64,000 bases of DNA. Origin: Adineta steineri (taxonomy: Eukaryota > Rotifera > Eurotatoria > Adinetida > Adinetidae). The stretch spans positions 186,001 to 250,000 of the forward strand of contig CAJNOI010000032.1 of the NCBI GenBank assembly GCA_905250115.1, given 5' to 3'. Under the pieces are notes generated by a model. The model saw only the letters and a list, made by a program, of their open reading frames with translations, did not search any database and was not told where the DNA came from. This document shows positions 10,972 to 23,942 of this stretch, in pieces; position 1 is the first letter of the stretch, and each line of letters begins with the position of its first letter. The translations under genes were made by a program, and so were the position numbers.

Positions 10972-13900
10972 CTAACTACTATTTGATCGTTTAAGCCAAA
11001 CAAGATCACCCGATTCAGTTGTTGTTGCTTTCAATAAATTTCTTCGTGCAGTAGCTGATAATTTTGAATTTGTTATAGGTGATAATTGTTCAATATCATC
11101 TGTTGATGCTATAGCATCTTGTCGTTGAATAATCATAACTGTTTTTTTTGTTGGTTGTACAATTGGTACTTGAGTTTCTTCAAGTATATCATCATTTTGC
11201 TTCATACTTGATGTTGGTACTCGATGTAATGGTACATGTAGACGTGGTGCTGAATAACATGGTCGAAGTAAATTTGTAGTTGTTATTGGTGCAAATGAAC
11301 GTGGTGATCTTGATCGTGATGGTCGAAGAATACGAGGAGATGGTGTACGTTGTTGACTAGGAGCTTGTGAATGTATACTTAATTGTGAATAGGGTGATAT
11401 AGAAGGAGATATATAAAGTGGTCGCGCCGGTGTTAATGATGTAAGACCACGTGATACAGATGATTGTCTTGAATAACGATTATGATGTAAATGTGGTGCA
11501 AGACTAGCACGTGGTGTATATAATTCAATTAATTCTCCTGTTAATAATGAACCATGTTTAATTAAATGTGATGCTTGATGACTACGTGAACTTTCACGTC
11601 GTCTTGAAGCCATAACTGAATTTTCATTGATACCACCATATTCACTTTCGAAATAAGTTGAACCAGTAAATATTTGAGAGAAATATGATGAAGCAAAATA
11701 AGATGATGTTGACATACGATGATGAGATAAATGACGATGATGTCGTCGTGTACCACCACCACCACCACCACCACCAGTAGATGAACTTCGTAATGATATA
11801 TCATTATGATTATTGTTATGTTTATTTAAAGTACGTGTAAATTTTAAACGCCATGGAATAAAAAAACATAAATGTCCTGATGGACCCATAAAACAAAGAA
11901 GTGATTGAAGAAAGAATGTTGAATAAATCAGACTAATTAAAGATGAAATTATATAAACCATAGCTGATTTTGATAGATATGATACTGAAGAAAATAGACA
12001 AGGAATACAGATGATAACAATTGAAAATGTTAAATTAAATAATGTCGTGCATAATTGTTTAAGTGAATACATTGTACGATTTTCACGTTGAAAGAAAAAT
12101 GTTGGTGCTAATTTGTAACTAAAAATATTTTAAAAATAAAATAAAATAATATTTAAAAAGAAATCTCTAATACCTTATTGAATAGAGTACTGAATATTGT
12201 GAACATACAATCAGTACAATTACAAAATAAGACATATTTTCAACTGTTAATTTATAATTTAATAAAGTTAATGTTGCGATACATGTAACAAAATTTAATA
12301 ATGTTGTTAATGTAACAAATATTCCTAAGACACCTGTAAATAGTGTTAAGAAAATGAGTATGGTAATGAATTTAATCGAAATAAAAAGATATTTTTCTTG
12401 TTGTAATTGTTCCATGATTGCAAAACTTGAAAATATTTCACTTGTCCACCAAATATCCATTTCAGGAAAAATTTTTGAATAAAAATTTGTAATAAAATTT
12501 CGTTTTAAATTCTTTACTAAATTATACCATTCAATATAATTATTTAAATTTGTTTCAAATAACCATTTATAATTCATTGTTTGAAATAGATAACGAGGAT
12601 TTTGTCCATCATTTTTATATCGTAAACCATTTTTTATTAAAATTAAATCATTATTTTTTAATGAAGAATAATATAATGAATTTAAACATGATAAACATTG
12701 TTGTTTAGTATCTGTTAGATTTGATGGACATAATGATGTACAATTGGTTCTTTGATTACTATGAGATAGAATATAGGTTGAAAATTTCGTATCGGTTATT
12801 AATGAAGAATCAATATTTGATGAAGATAAATCACCGAAACAATGATAATTATTTAATAGTAAATTTTCAGCTTGAGTTGACGTACTAAAATGAGAGTGAT
12901 ATTCAGTTAAAATGGAATTACTAGTATTGCAAATTATTAGTAATCATTAGAAAAGAGATCATAGGTAGGCATGTAGCGAACCCGAACGTTCGGGTTTGGA
13001 CCAAACTCTAACGATTTAAGCATCGAAACGATTTTTCTGACATGTGTGGATGCATAATAAAGGAAGTTATGAAATATCAACTGAATCCGAACGGTTCGGG
13101 TTCGGTTACATGCCTAATCATAGTATTAAAAACAATAAACTCTGATTTATAGAAAAATGATGACATGTATCTTTTAATTTCGATATGTTTATTTCTTTTT
13201 CTCTAGATAATTTTTCTATTCAGTTCAGAGATGGGCAACTCCGGGGGTAAGCAACTCCAACTCCATCTCGTTTTTCGAAACTCCATTCCAACTCCAGGTA
13301 AAAAAGCGTCAACTCCGGAGTTGAAGTTGCCTATCTCTCTATACATATTTTTTGATGTTCTCTTGCATGTCATGAGATCCGCCGGAGTTGAATCGGAGTT
13401 ACAAAAAAGCACCAACTCCATCTCGTTTTTCACAACTCTACTTCAATTCCAACTCCGATGTTTGCGATATCAACTCCGACTCCGGAGCTGGAGTTGCCCA
13501 TGTCTGATTCAGTTGCATGGTATACTTTACCTTATTATTGAATTATTGTCAAGTATTTGTGATGATACATTTGAATGATAATCTGTATGTTCTAATTGTT
13601 TTTTATTTATTTCATTTTTTAATGTTGAACAAAATTGGATTAATTGTGTTAAATTTTCGTTTAATGCGTATGAAAATGTTCTAGCAGCTTCTGATGTAAG
13701 GCGATCTTCTCGATTATAATTAAGTATTGGAATATCCCTGAGTGGTATTAATGATTCATATGGCACTTCCCATCGAGAACCAATATAATATGTTACATCA
13801 ATATCTATACTTTTCAATGATTTTTCATTAATATTTGATGAAAAATGAACTGGTAATGTATCAAATGTTAATCGACATACATCATATTGTAATTTCGGCC

Positions 13901-16380
13901 ATTGAAATATAATAGCAAGAGCAAAACATGATATTATAGTAAATAAAGTTAACCAGAATCCTTTAAATCGTACGATAAGACATGGAATTGTCCGATCAAT
14001 AAAACAACTTGTTGTACTTGTTATAAAACGATAAGAAAGATGTTCAATTGTTGGAATAGATGATTGATAACGAAGAATAAATATAAATGAAGCTAGAGAA
14101 AAAACAAAATTTCGATAAAAATATTTATTTTTCTATGATTAATAATATTCAAACAAAAATATATCAAGTCTAAGAAATATTTCATTCAATATCATTAAAA
14201 CCTCGTAATTCAATAGCAAACGGTTCAGTAGTTCATCAGATTTTCTACCTGAATAAATAATTGTATTAAGATAAGAGTCTTCATATACATAGGTATATAA
14301 TTACCATTAGAACAATCTTATCAGAATCTACTATAGTGATACTCAAAGGATTAATCAAATCAGTTGATGAGATATTTTCTATTCTCTTGTGAGAATTTTT
14401 TTTTATTTCATTGATTGATACTATAACCTTGAGATTATCTGATTGTAGTTTTGTTTTTAACTAAATTAATACAATTAAATTACCTGGATAGAGTGTAAAT
14501 GAAATAAAAAATGATATTAATATAAGTAAAAAAGAAAACACCGTAAAACATTGTATTGCTATAATTTGATTTGTAAATGTAATAACAAGTGCAATAATAG
14601 CTGTTAAATTTTTTGGCATTAAATAAAAAAATGTTTGTGTGAGCAAATTTTCAATAATACGTTGAATTGTACAATCATCACGTCTATGATTATTAATAAA
14701 CCAACAATTATACCATAAAAATGAATCAATAAGTATTAAAAATAAATATAATGTTAGACTTGTATAATTTAATATTGTTATTGGAAAATGAAATAAATAA
14801 AAATAAATAATAAAACAAGAAGAAAATGTTAATAATATATGACAACTAATTATTAAAATAAAGAATAAATTTTTGACAAATAATAGAAGACAAAAAAAGT
14901 AAAGAAATATTGTAAGAGAAATGAAATAAAGATTTTTTTTCAGAAAATAATTTAAAAGAATTTCTTCATCATTTAAATCAAATTGTACGAATTTTAAATA
15001 AAAGATTTGGTCGAATTTATAATTATATAGATTATCATAGAGATGTAAAAGTTTGTTTTTATCATTTTCAATTGTTAAATAAATTTTAAATCTTAATGAT
15101 GATTCAAGATAAGTTAAATATTTTTTAAGTTTAGAATTTAAACATAAAGATGATGATGATGATGATGTACATAATAACCATTGATTATGATATTCTTCAA
15201 ATTCATTTTGTGTTATATTATCACATTGTTCAAATGATCGAAATTCATTAGGAAAGAGAAGATCAACTGAAATGAGAAAAAGAAGATCAAGCTAAGTACG
15301 CTCCAAACTTGGAGTTTACGGATGTTAAAGTTTTCGCGAAAACCTCTACTTGAAAACTGTAAGTATTGGTTTTCGATTGCTGTAATAGATACTCTGGACT
15401 GGTGATGCCCAAGAAAAAAAGCACACAGTTGCAAGCTACAACTTGTCGAAGAACTTCAAACTCGTAAAGCTCAAATTTGAAGCTCACTTAACTTAACGGA
15501 AAAAGAAAAACATCTGTATATATTTGTTCTATTTCTATCAGCTTATTTTGTAGCATTTTAGTTAATGACCTGGAAATTTTTGGTACGTAAATACCTTTAA
15601 TCTTAATTAGTTCATTTTTCATTACCTGGTCCAATGAATTGACAACATGATTGGTTCATTGAACAATTTGTATAATTAGTACGTAAATTCCATTCTAGTT
15701 TACAAATAAATTTAAATGTATTTATATCATCAAATAATTTTGTATTATTATTATTAAATTCGAATGTTAATTCTGTATAAGGAACTAAAAATAAATGAAT
15801 ATTTAATTTATCTAATAAAATCTTCTATTTAAACATACGTATAGGACATTGTGATAGATAAAATCGTTTCGTACATGGATTAATATGTGGATTGAAAGAC
15901 GGATATGGTGTCTGTTGAAATGCCTAATATAAATTATAAAGTGTATTTAACATTCCTATTATTTCTTATTTTAAAAGAATAATAAAATCAAATATCTTAC
16001 ATAAGTCACAAAAGATTTCTCTAAATAATATATACATATATTTTAAAAAATGATTCATTTACTTTGCTATCAGATGAATGAGGATATAAATGTGTTATTT
16101 GAGTTTCACGTATAAGTGCAATTAATTTTCGATATGCGTCGGATGTTTTTGTTCCATGTGCTTGAAAACCCTAGGATTTTTGTTTTTTGTTAATTTAAAA
16201 TAAATTATTTAAATAAAATAGATAAAATTTACTCGTAATAAATGTTCATAATTAATTTGAGTACGTTTATATATTATAAAACTTATACAAATACTTGTCA
16301 TAATAAATACACAACAAAATATGAACAAGTGATATTTAATTAAAAATCGAACGTATCTATTTAAAAAAGAAAATCATTCA

Positions 16381-16411
<31 letters not shown>

Positions 16412-16472
16412 GTAGATAATTGAATATATTCCACTCACTTAGCTTTAAAGTGACTACTACACACCATCGCAT
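10972..16472 (-). CDS. Dispatched-like RND-family membrane protein with sterol-sensing domain
   Basis: Nine exons in frame: 16472-16435 (tentative), 16356-16233, 16170-16063, 15923-15839, 15784-15626, 15266-14484, 14092-13531, 12920-12174, 12118-10972, giving about 1,250 residues. The order matches Dispatched, which exports lipid-modified Hedgehog: TM1, then LLRGFQAHGT (cf. the GFEPRGT motif), a Cys-rich first loop, the TM2-6 sterol-sensing block ending AIQCFTVF...TLYPA, a second Cys-containing loop, TM8-12 ending CFMGPSGHLCF, and a long basic, Ser/Gly/His-rich cytoplasmic tail with a poly-Gly run. TM4 keeps an acidic residue (LILIDSFLW) but the TM10 equivalent has Gln (VCSQYS). Patched-related proteins are the alternative; the loop and TM6 signatures favour Dispatched. 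The first exon has a weak donor and is uncertain. Confidence 0.8.
12966..13116. mobile_element. MITE-like element with terminal inverted repeats, in an intron
   Basis: The left end TAGGCATGTAGCGAACCC and the reverse complement of the right end TAGGCATGTAACCGAACCC form an imperfect inverted repeat of about 30 bp. Flanks are ATCATAGG (12958-12965) and ATCATAGT (13117-13124), a 7/8 direct match typical of an 8-bp hAT-style target duplication. At 151 bp it has no coding capacity. It sits in the intron between exons 7 and 8 of the Dispatched-like gene. Confidence 0.7.
13226..13506. mobile_element. Non-autonomous hAT-type MITE with perfect 8-bp target duplication
   Basis: Ends are CAGAGATGGGCAACTCCGG and, reversed, CAGACATGGGCAACTCCAG, the hAT-type CAG...TGGGC terminus. 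Both sides carry ATTCAGTT (13218-13225 and 13507-13514), a perfect 8-bp duplication. The interior is built from repeated caactccg/cggagttg words, making the element nearly self-complementary. It is 281 bp, codes for nothing, and lies about 100 bp from the other MITE in the same intron. Confidence 0.85.
15293..15490. mobile_element. Third MITE-like inverted-repeat element in the same gene
   Basis: The left end TAAGTACGCTCCAAACTTGG and the reverse complement of the right end TAAGTGAGCTTCAAATTTGA align over about 28 bases with mismatches and a small gap. Local base composition is richer in G+C than the surrounding intron (15267-15625). No convincing target duplication was found, so the exact ends are uncertain. 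Confidence 0.5.
16380..16411. repeat. (TAT)n microsatellite
   Basis: About 32 bases of uninterrupted TAT/ATT repeat, inside the first intron of the Dispatched-like gene model. Confidence 0.95.
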
Positions 16473-16499
16473 ACTGAATGGAATAGAAGAGAAGAGCTT

Positions 16500-17822
16500 A
16501 GCAATAAGCTAGCTCGTCGTTGTCGTTATTTAAATGTTGCTTTTCTAAAAATAAAATAAGTACAAAGTGCATATACACATATATATATCTTAACTACTCT
16601 CCAATTAGACAAGACTCAGGGAGGTGCTGCTGCATCTAGGAAAAAAGAAAGAAGAAAAAGAACTACCAGGGAGAACAACTTGTAAATTCTCTAGTGAAGC
16701 ACGCACGTAAATGGATGCACACATGCGCACTCACGGACTAGTCATAGTGCTAAAAAATGCTAATCCTTCTCTTTTTTGTAATGCTCTACTGATGTTATCA
16801 TTCAACAAGTCAATTCGACTCTTTATATATATAGAGCGTGTTGCTATATTTAACATTATTACGAAAGATAGTTGAGTTTTCTTTTTCTTTTTCCTTTTTT
16901 TTTGCTTTTTACAGTATTAATTCTATCTAGCAATTAATTTTCTTTTTCTTTCTTTTATCTCACCAATTTCGTGTTCATTTTGTCGATTCTATCTCTGAAA
17001 TTACGCAGAAGAGAGGCGGTTCTCTTGCTCTATTGTCGAGGTACTCTCTCTAATTTTCATTTCTGATTGACATGATGAAGTATACAAACTGATAATAAAG
17101 GTAATGTCAGTCATGAAAGTTGTCATCATATGAATATTACTCTGATAAATAACTAAACAATAAAAAAAAGAAGAAGAAGAGTAGAATGCATAGACATACT
17201 CTCTATCTTGTTTTTTGAAAACATGTGCATACATTTTTTGATTATCATTATTCGACCGGACTCTCAACGGATTTTGTCTTCCTCTCGGTTTTTTCTTCTT
17301 CTTCTTCTTATATGACAGTGGTTTATTTCTTGTCTCACTGTGTGTGTACCTCAGCTGCAATGATGGTGATGGCAACAACAACAACGGTTTTTTTCGCTTG
17401 ATGATGACGACATAAGAGAAGAAGGAGCAGTGGAGGAGAAGAAGAATGCGATTATGATTATTCGATCGAGCTCGTTCTAGTTCTGTTAGTTATGGGCGAC
17501 TAGTAATAGTAGTAAAAGCGTTGTTATTGTGTGTAAATCGTCCTTGGTTTCTCTTTTTTCTTTGTTTCTCTTCCTGGCAGCCTCTATATCTATCTAATAA
17601 ACAAGAGTTCATAGAATAAACGAATCAAGAATATCAATTCTATGTTTCACTTCAATCTACTTCTAAAAATATGAAATCAAGATTCCAGCTAGTTGAACAT
17701 AATTGACATCCGGAAATGCATTTATGATATATATATATATCAGTATAAAATATCAAGGGTATCTATATTATTTTACGAAGACTAGATGTTGATGAATAAA
17801 AGAAATATAAAACGACTAGATG

Positions 17823-17853
<31 letters not shown>

Positions 17854-20263
17854 CAGCAATATTTGTTTAAGAGTAACGATAAGAAATACAAATTTTATAT
17901 GTATATAGGGAAAAAAAACGAGCAATTAAGTTCTGATTATTGAGTTGGTTCTAGTTGTTTTTCTTTCCCTCTGGTATTCTTCAAATGATAAAAGTATGTC
18001 CTCTTATTAGAAATTTCTTGAACGATAAGTATTTATTCGAATGTTGTGACTATCGAATACTTATTCATCTATCATTAATTCTTTATTTTTGAGACATACA
18101 TATATTCTAATAAATGGTTAAGAAGTATGTCAATATATATATATATATTCATATAAAATATTTGTGATAAAAATCTTGAGAAACAAAACAAAAAAAAACT
18201 AACTTATATAAAAAGAAAAAAGTCAAATTTGTTAAATAAATAAAAAAACTTTTTTTTTTCAATGTTTTATTCTCGACTTCCTAATCGGATAAACATACCG
18301 GAAACGAAAAAAAAAAGAAAGAAAAATGTATTAATACAATGATCAATAAAAAAAACATTTTTTCTTTCTTTTTTTTTATCAATTCTTAAATCATGTAAAA
18401 GTATCTTTAGTAATTTTATTCTATTTAATTAAAATAATTTTTTCTACTTACTAACCAGGAAAAAAAAGATGACTTTTATACAATGACATGTATGTGTGTT
18501 GGAGTAAATAAAAGCAGCAAAAGATGATGAAGACGATGATGAAGAAAAAAAACGCTAGTTTTTCTTTTTTTACATCAATATTATTGTCATCGTCTCGACT
18601 CTATTGCATGTTTTCATGTAAATGATCTGGTGCATTTAGACAACGCACGTAAAAGAAACAAAAGACAAGGAAATCGTCAAAAGACTCATTCTTTTTTTAC
18701 CAATGAATAACGATAGTAACTTTTTGATTCAATGATGTAAACTATATCTGAATATTTACAACAAATAATTAGACTCAAAATGTTACCTCTTCTTCTTCTT
18801 CTTTTTTAGCATAAGAAGAAAAAAAAAGTCATTCAACTGATAATAATTTACAAACGTCATTCATATTTAGTAATTCTATACAAGAAAATTTGTTACCTTT
18901 CTTCGTTTTTGAACAGTATTGTTAAGAGGAAATGAAGAATCCAAATGAATAAAAAGAAATTTTTTTTATTCACATTATAATAACGATAATAGTAACAACA
19001 GAATCATATGTCTTATGTTTTTAGACCGCATGCTTCTTTTTTTCTTGATAGTATGCGCGTTCCGATGACATAATTTCCCGAGCGCACACACATTAAAAAA
19101 ATGAAAAAAAAAGAAGAGAGAGAGAGAGAAAGAGAGACAGAGAAGAAGGAAGAAGAAAAGCGAGAGGAGGGAAAAGCGTACGCATCTAAAAAAGAAGAAG
19201 AAGAAGAAAAAACGAGAGCAATGATGATGATGATTCGTACTACACAGTACTCATATAAATTGACATCAGTTAGAAGAATATAATAATGCCAAACGATGAA
19301 GAAGGAAAGAACGATGACTGAGATGTTTTTCGAGGTATAATTCGTTAGTATCGAGGGAAAATATATAGTGAAAACGAAGGAAAAAATATTTTTGTATGAA
19401 GCATAATCAACTATATTCTTCGAGATAGATACATATGTCTATATGTTAGTAATGATTGACGTTGATAATATTTTCGGGTTTGTTTAATCTCAAGATTATT
19501 GACAGGTAAACTCGAGTTATGATGACATGAAAAGAAATGTCAGATTTTTCTTTTAAATCTTATTATTAAAAAAGAAAAGTTTATTATTTATCAATAGAAG
19601 ATCAAAAAAGAAATTAATTGAAAATAAATTCATCGACCAATAATATTCAAAAGAAAAACATACCTAGAATTAATTACACAATCAAAAAGAAATAATAATA
19701 ATAATAATATATATCGCAGTTCTAGAAGAACTCGAAAGTATATTCTAACATAGCAAGGTATGTGGCATTTCTATGCTCTTTATTAAATCTTTTCAAATAA
19801 TAGAACAATATAGTTGCTTCTTAAGTGAATAAAAACAATAATAGAATCATTATTATATAAAAAAAAAAGAAATTATTTATTCTATCATAAGATCTCTTTA
19901 ATTACTCCAATAGTATATATGTATGTATTCAACAAAAGAATGTCGATTAATGGACTTTATAAATAGTAGTTATTATAACAAAACAAATAATGATTGATGA
20001 TAAAAAGTTATTTAATTAAATATTCGATAATCATTTTATTCACGATAGATTTATTTTAGAAAAACAAATAAAATTTGTGTTAATGTATATTCAAAAGAAA
20101 CTTTCTCAATTATCTTGTTTTTGTTACCATTGGTTCACTAATCTCGAGAATGCCAAGTAAATAGACAAATGATCTAGTATATCAATAATTAACATTCTTC
20201 TAACATTTACATAAATGTCATTCAGCGACAATTATTCTTTTCATAATTATTTTGTAAACCTAG

Positions 20264-20294
<31 letters not shown>

Positions 20295-20770
20295 CTAATT
20301 GTCATATCGTATCACAAATGAACAAGTTTGTTATTCGATAAATTAATCTCAGCATGAGCTTAATAATCACATAGACACTCATATAAAGTAACTGAAAAGA
20401 TCAAAGTATGAATCGACTAACATAAGAAGAATATAACCTCATACTGTAATTTAATAGAATGAATAGTAGTATTACATTTATTTCCTTGTATTCAATGCAC
20501 ATATATATATTAGAAAAAAACTATAGCGGAAGGAATAATAAATCGTGTTTAAACTACCTGATTCGATCTAGTTAAACATGTTTGTCCTTGTCATAGGATC
20601 AAGAAAAAAAAAGTATGTCACAATTTCATTTATTTTTATTATAAGAATAGATTAGTTTTGACATTCAACCTGTCAACATATTTGTTTCCTATCAGAAATG
20701 ATAAAAAAAATAAATCTTTATTAAAATAGCATAAGACAAATTTCGATAAAATCATATTTTCTTCGAAATT
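16500..20770. other. Long intergenic stretch without recognisable genes
   Basis: Between the 5' end of the Dispatched-like gene and the 3' end of the PARP gene I see only low-complexity DNA: poly-pyrimidine and poly-purine tracts, a GA-rich tract at 19105-19210, (AT)n runs at about 17823-17844 and 20263-20291, and scattered trinucleotide repeats. Open frames here (for example 17001-17384 and 19101-19283) consist of homopolymeric residues. It probably contains the promoter of the Dispatched-like gene. Confidence 0.6.
20263..20291. repeat. (AT)n microsatellite
   Basis: About 29 bases of alternating A and T downstream of the PARP gene, with no other feature attached. Confidence 0.95.
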
Positions 20771-20774
20771 TATA

Positions 20775-22377
20775 CTATTTATTAAGATATGTTATTATAT
20801 ATTCAGGATATGTTTGATCATCATGAAATGTACATACAATTGTGTGTGGATTTTTATGATCAGTTGTTGAATCTGCTTGAATTTGTTTTCCATTATTTGA
20901 ATTAATCATTGGTGGGACATGAATATCATTACTGCCTTCTGTATGATGACCAACAAGCACACGACATAAGAAAATAAATGAAAGATCTTTACGATCACCA
21001 TAATAGCATGAATAATTTGCATAACGACTAAAATAAACACCACGACCAAACAAAACATAATCACGACAATATGAACGATTAAAACCATGTGATATTATTT
21101 GATGATGATTATCGGATTTTGTACCATGAAATAACCAATTTTCATTTAAATTTTGATTACCATTCTTTCGTCGCATATATGAACGATGCGAACTAAATTT
21201 TTCCCATAAATGAGGATTTTGTATACGTTCGATCTAAAGTAAATATTAGACTTTTATAATAAAGTTTTAACGATTTCGATATGTTAAATGTGCTGAAGAA
21301 AAATTTCGTTGTTTGTAAATAGATTTTCTTAGTATAAATTAAAATGAATACATACAATAGCAATATCAACATTTGTTTTCATAACTGTTTTATGAAATAA
21401 TCGTTCGACAAATAAATATTCTGGAGTTGTTTTTTCAATTTGAATATTTTCAAATAAAATATCACTATTATCATTTAAATGATTCGTACCAGTCCAAAAT
21501 AATGGATATTTTTGATTGTATATCATATCTAGAAAATTTCAGAAAGAAAAGCATTAGTATTTAATGATTTCTTTTTTATTCATTAAGGTCTTACTATTGT
21601 CATATGGATAAATAATTGGTAATGAATGTAAAGTTTGAAAAACTAGAGATGGTACTGCTGCGAATGGTAGATATGTTAAACGACTCATATTAGTCTCTTC
21701 TGAACGTACAGAACCTGTATAACGTTTAGATTTCATATCCATTAAATAATCTATATAACGAAGTTCTTCCGGCGAAATAACATGTTTTTTGTATTCATCT
21801 ATAGATACTATTGAATGCCATTGACATTTATCTGTTGATGTTAAATAATATTCAATTTTTGGGCAGAGTTGAAATAATATACCAATATTATTTTCATGAT
21901 TAGTATGAACGATTGTATAATGTGGAAGAGATTGTTTTGGTAACAATGATATAAAGTCAATTATTTTAGATGCTCGTGATTGTATATAAGTATGAAATGA
22001 TGTTAAACATTTGCGCATTTCAACAATTATTGTGGTTGTATACTCTTTCTAAAAATATAAATCTAAATTTAATGATTATATTGAAGAAATTTATTTAATT
22101 AGTCATTTATAGAGCATTACCACTGTTTGTGAAGAGTAGAATATGAGACCTTCCATTATGATAATAAATATTTGATAGTTAAAATCCGTGCATAAATCTT
22201 GAAATACTAATTGAAACGTCTGTTGATGATGAAGACGAAATTGATCGATATCATTATTAGTACAACCATCAACAGTTGATGACTAATTATAAGAATAAAT
22301 TAATTTAAAAGAAAAATATTATAAATACATACATAATATAGAGGATATGTCTCATCTAAAGATCCTTTTTTTATCAT
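20775..22377 (-). CDS. PARP-family ADP-ribosyltransferase (mono-ART type)
   Basis: Five coding exons: 22377-22333, 22282-22121, 22048-21595, 21528-21356, 21233-20775, frame-continuous, 430 residues. The C-terminal 150 residues are a PARP catalytic domain. It starts with RIQNPHLWEKF, as in the TIPARP/PARP11/PARP14 group, then ENWLFHGT with the NAD-binding His, FGRGVYFSRYANYS with the second Tyr, and ends YPEYIITY. The classical third Glu of the H-Y-E triad appears replaced by a hydrophobic residue, which in this family means transfer of single ADP-ribose units. The N-terminal 280 residues match no domain I recognise; no zinc finger, WWE or macrodomain is evident. An acceptor AG lies just upstream of the chosen ATG, so a 5' exon may exist. 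Confidence 0.8.
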
Positions 22378-22419
22378 AGATGATGATGATAATGATGTTG
22401 GAATATAAGAAACTAAATA

Positions 22420-23715
22420 TAATTTTAAATTAATAATTAGATAAATAAAAAGTTCTTAGAAAAAAGCATAATGTGAATTAAAACGAGTTATAAGATATTA
22501 AGGATTCTTTTACTGAATTTACTAGGAAATCATATAACAGAGAAAACATAGGAATGTAAATGGATTTTCTAGAATAATGTTTCTTATTGTTTATATAATG
22601 ACTATGTCTACTTCAGAAATATTCTAATATTAGATAGAAAACTTCAAAAATAGATTGAGGAATTTCACAAATGATTAATTATGAAACACTAGACGTTTAT
22701 TGAAAAATGATTTGGAATTTGCTACCTAGGAAAAGTCTTTTTATGGATCATTTTTATGATAAAAATGAATGAATAACAATATTAATTATGAACTATTCCA
22801 ATGATAGTATCGCTTAGTCGAACATCTTGTAAGTAAGATCTTAAAAAGATAATTTCTTTCTTTTTTTGAAAAAGTATATCTTGATCATATCTTATGTGTC
22901 TGTACTACAGATATCAAGATACTGGAAAAACTGAAGAAAAGCTAAACTATAATTATCTTGAACCCAGATCTCGAAGAGACCAAAGCGACATTATTAATAC
23001 ACAAAAATTAGAATTATTCGTTAAAAATCATACTAAATCAGGAAAAATATGAAAATTGTTTTTCAACGATTCTCATGTGTATCAACCAATAACAACAAAG
23101 ACTGATAGAATAAAGAGAGTGGACAGACAAACCGTTATAAATTACATAACGATAGAAACTCTATTTATTTTAGATTTAAATAAATATCTGATCGATAGAT
23201 TTCATCGTCATCGTCTAATGCTGAATCATTTGGTGAATTTAACTTAAATTCTAAATTATTACAGACTCTTGTTGCATTTGTATTTTATTGTACCTACATT
23301 TCTTAAAATTTTTAAATGTATTTTGTGTTTGTTTTAAACTGTTTTCTCAAGAAACTGACTATTGTTAAATAGAACTTAATTTTGTGTGATGAAAATAAAA
23401 GACAACATCATACTATACAAGATGTTCGACTAGGGTCATTATCTATCTGATTATATACTACAATGAACAATAAAGAGAACTCTACAAAACTTGCAAGAAC
23501 GAAACTACCATCTAGTAATCATAAATTATTTCGTATTTGTCTATCAATGATAGATAGATTCTTATCTCATGTGGACATAATCATATAAAGAATACTGAAG
23601 TTTTATCTTTTGAATAAAAGAATATCTTAAACAGAAGTCTTCATTTTCAAATTTTCTATTAATCAGCTAAGTATCCCCTGTCATAATTATGAATTCTTCA
23701 GTTTAGTTGAAAATA
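22420..23715. other. Intergenic region, no supported gene
   Basis: AT-rich sequence between the PARP gene and the small gene at 23720. On the minus strand, 23247-23165 reads LNSPNDSALDDDDEIYRSD then a stop after an acceptor-like AG, which could be an isolated terminal exon, but no upstream partner exon was found. Confidence 0.4.
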
Positions 23716-23719
23716 CCCA

Positions 23720-23942
23720 CTAACATTGTTCGGATCCACGAATTGTCTTATGAAGATCAGCAATTGATTGTATTAAATTATCTAATTTATATAATTGTCG
23801 TTGTTTTAATATCCATCGTCTTTCCTAAATAGATTAAATTAAATTTTGACTTAAACAACTAAAGTTTTACTTCAAATGAAACATTAATTGATTGAAGATC
23901 AAATGATGGATAGTCTACATCAGTATCCATTCTTTCCTGCAT
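23720..23942 (-). CDS. Small 58-residue protein, two exons
   Basis: Exons 23942-23871 and 23824-23720 join in frame (donor GTAAAA, 46-bp intron, phase 0). The product starts MQERMDTDVDYPSFDL and ends with an amphipathic, probably helical segment (ERRWILKQRQLYKLDNLIQS) before GSEQC and TAG. It lies 256 bp from and divergent to the HEAT gene, so the two may share a promoter. An acceptor-like AG directly before the ATG suggests a 5' UTR exon. Not recognised; short length makes it less certain than its neighbours. Confidence 0.45.

Noticed and set aside
11562-11804. 80-codon minus-strand frame rich in Val
   Set aside because: Out-of-frame shadow of the poly-Gly and His-rich tail of the Dispatched-like gene.
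13203-13578. Overlapping open frames on both strands around 13.2-13.6 kb
   Set aside because: They lie in the repeat-rich hAT MITE and in intron sequence; the frames come from the repeated caactccg words. The minus-strand part above 13531 belongs to exon 7 of the Dispatched-like gene.
17001-17384. 127-codon minus-strand frame
   Set aside because: Built from poly-Lys and Ser/Phe homopolymer-like runs in low-complexity DNA, with no splice partners or motifs.
19101-19283. Glu/Arg/Lys-rich 60-codon frame
   Set aside because: It is the direct reading of a GA-rich purine tract. Any such tract gives an open frame.
23056-23247. 63-codon plus-strand frame and a facing minus-strand terminal-exon-like frame
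   Set aside because: Neither has a start, splice partner or recognised motif. Mentioned in the intergenic note only.
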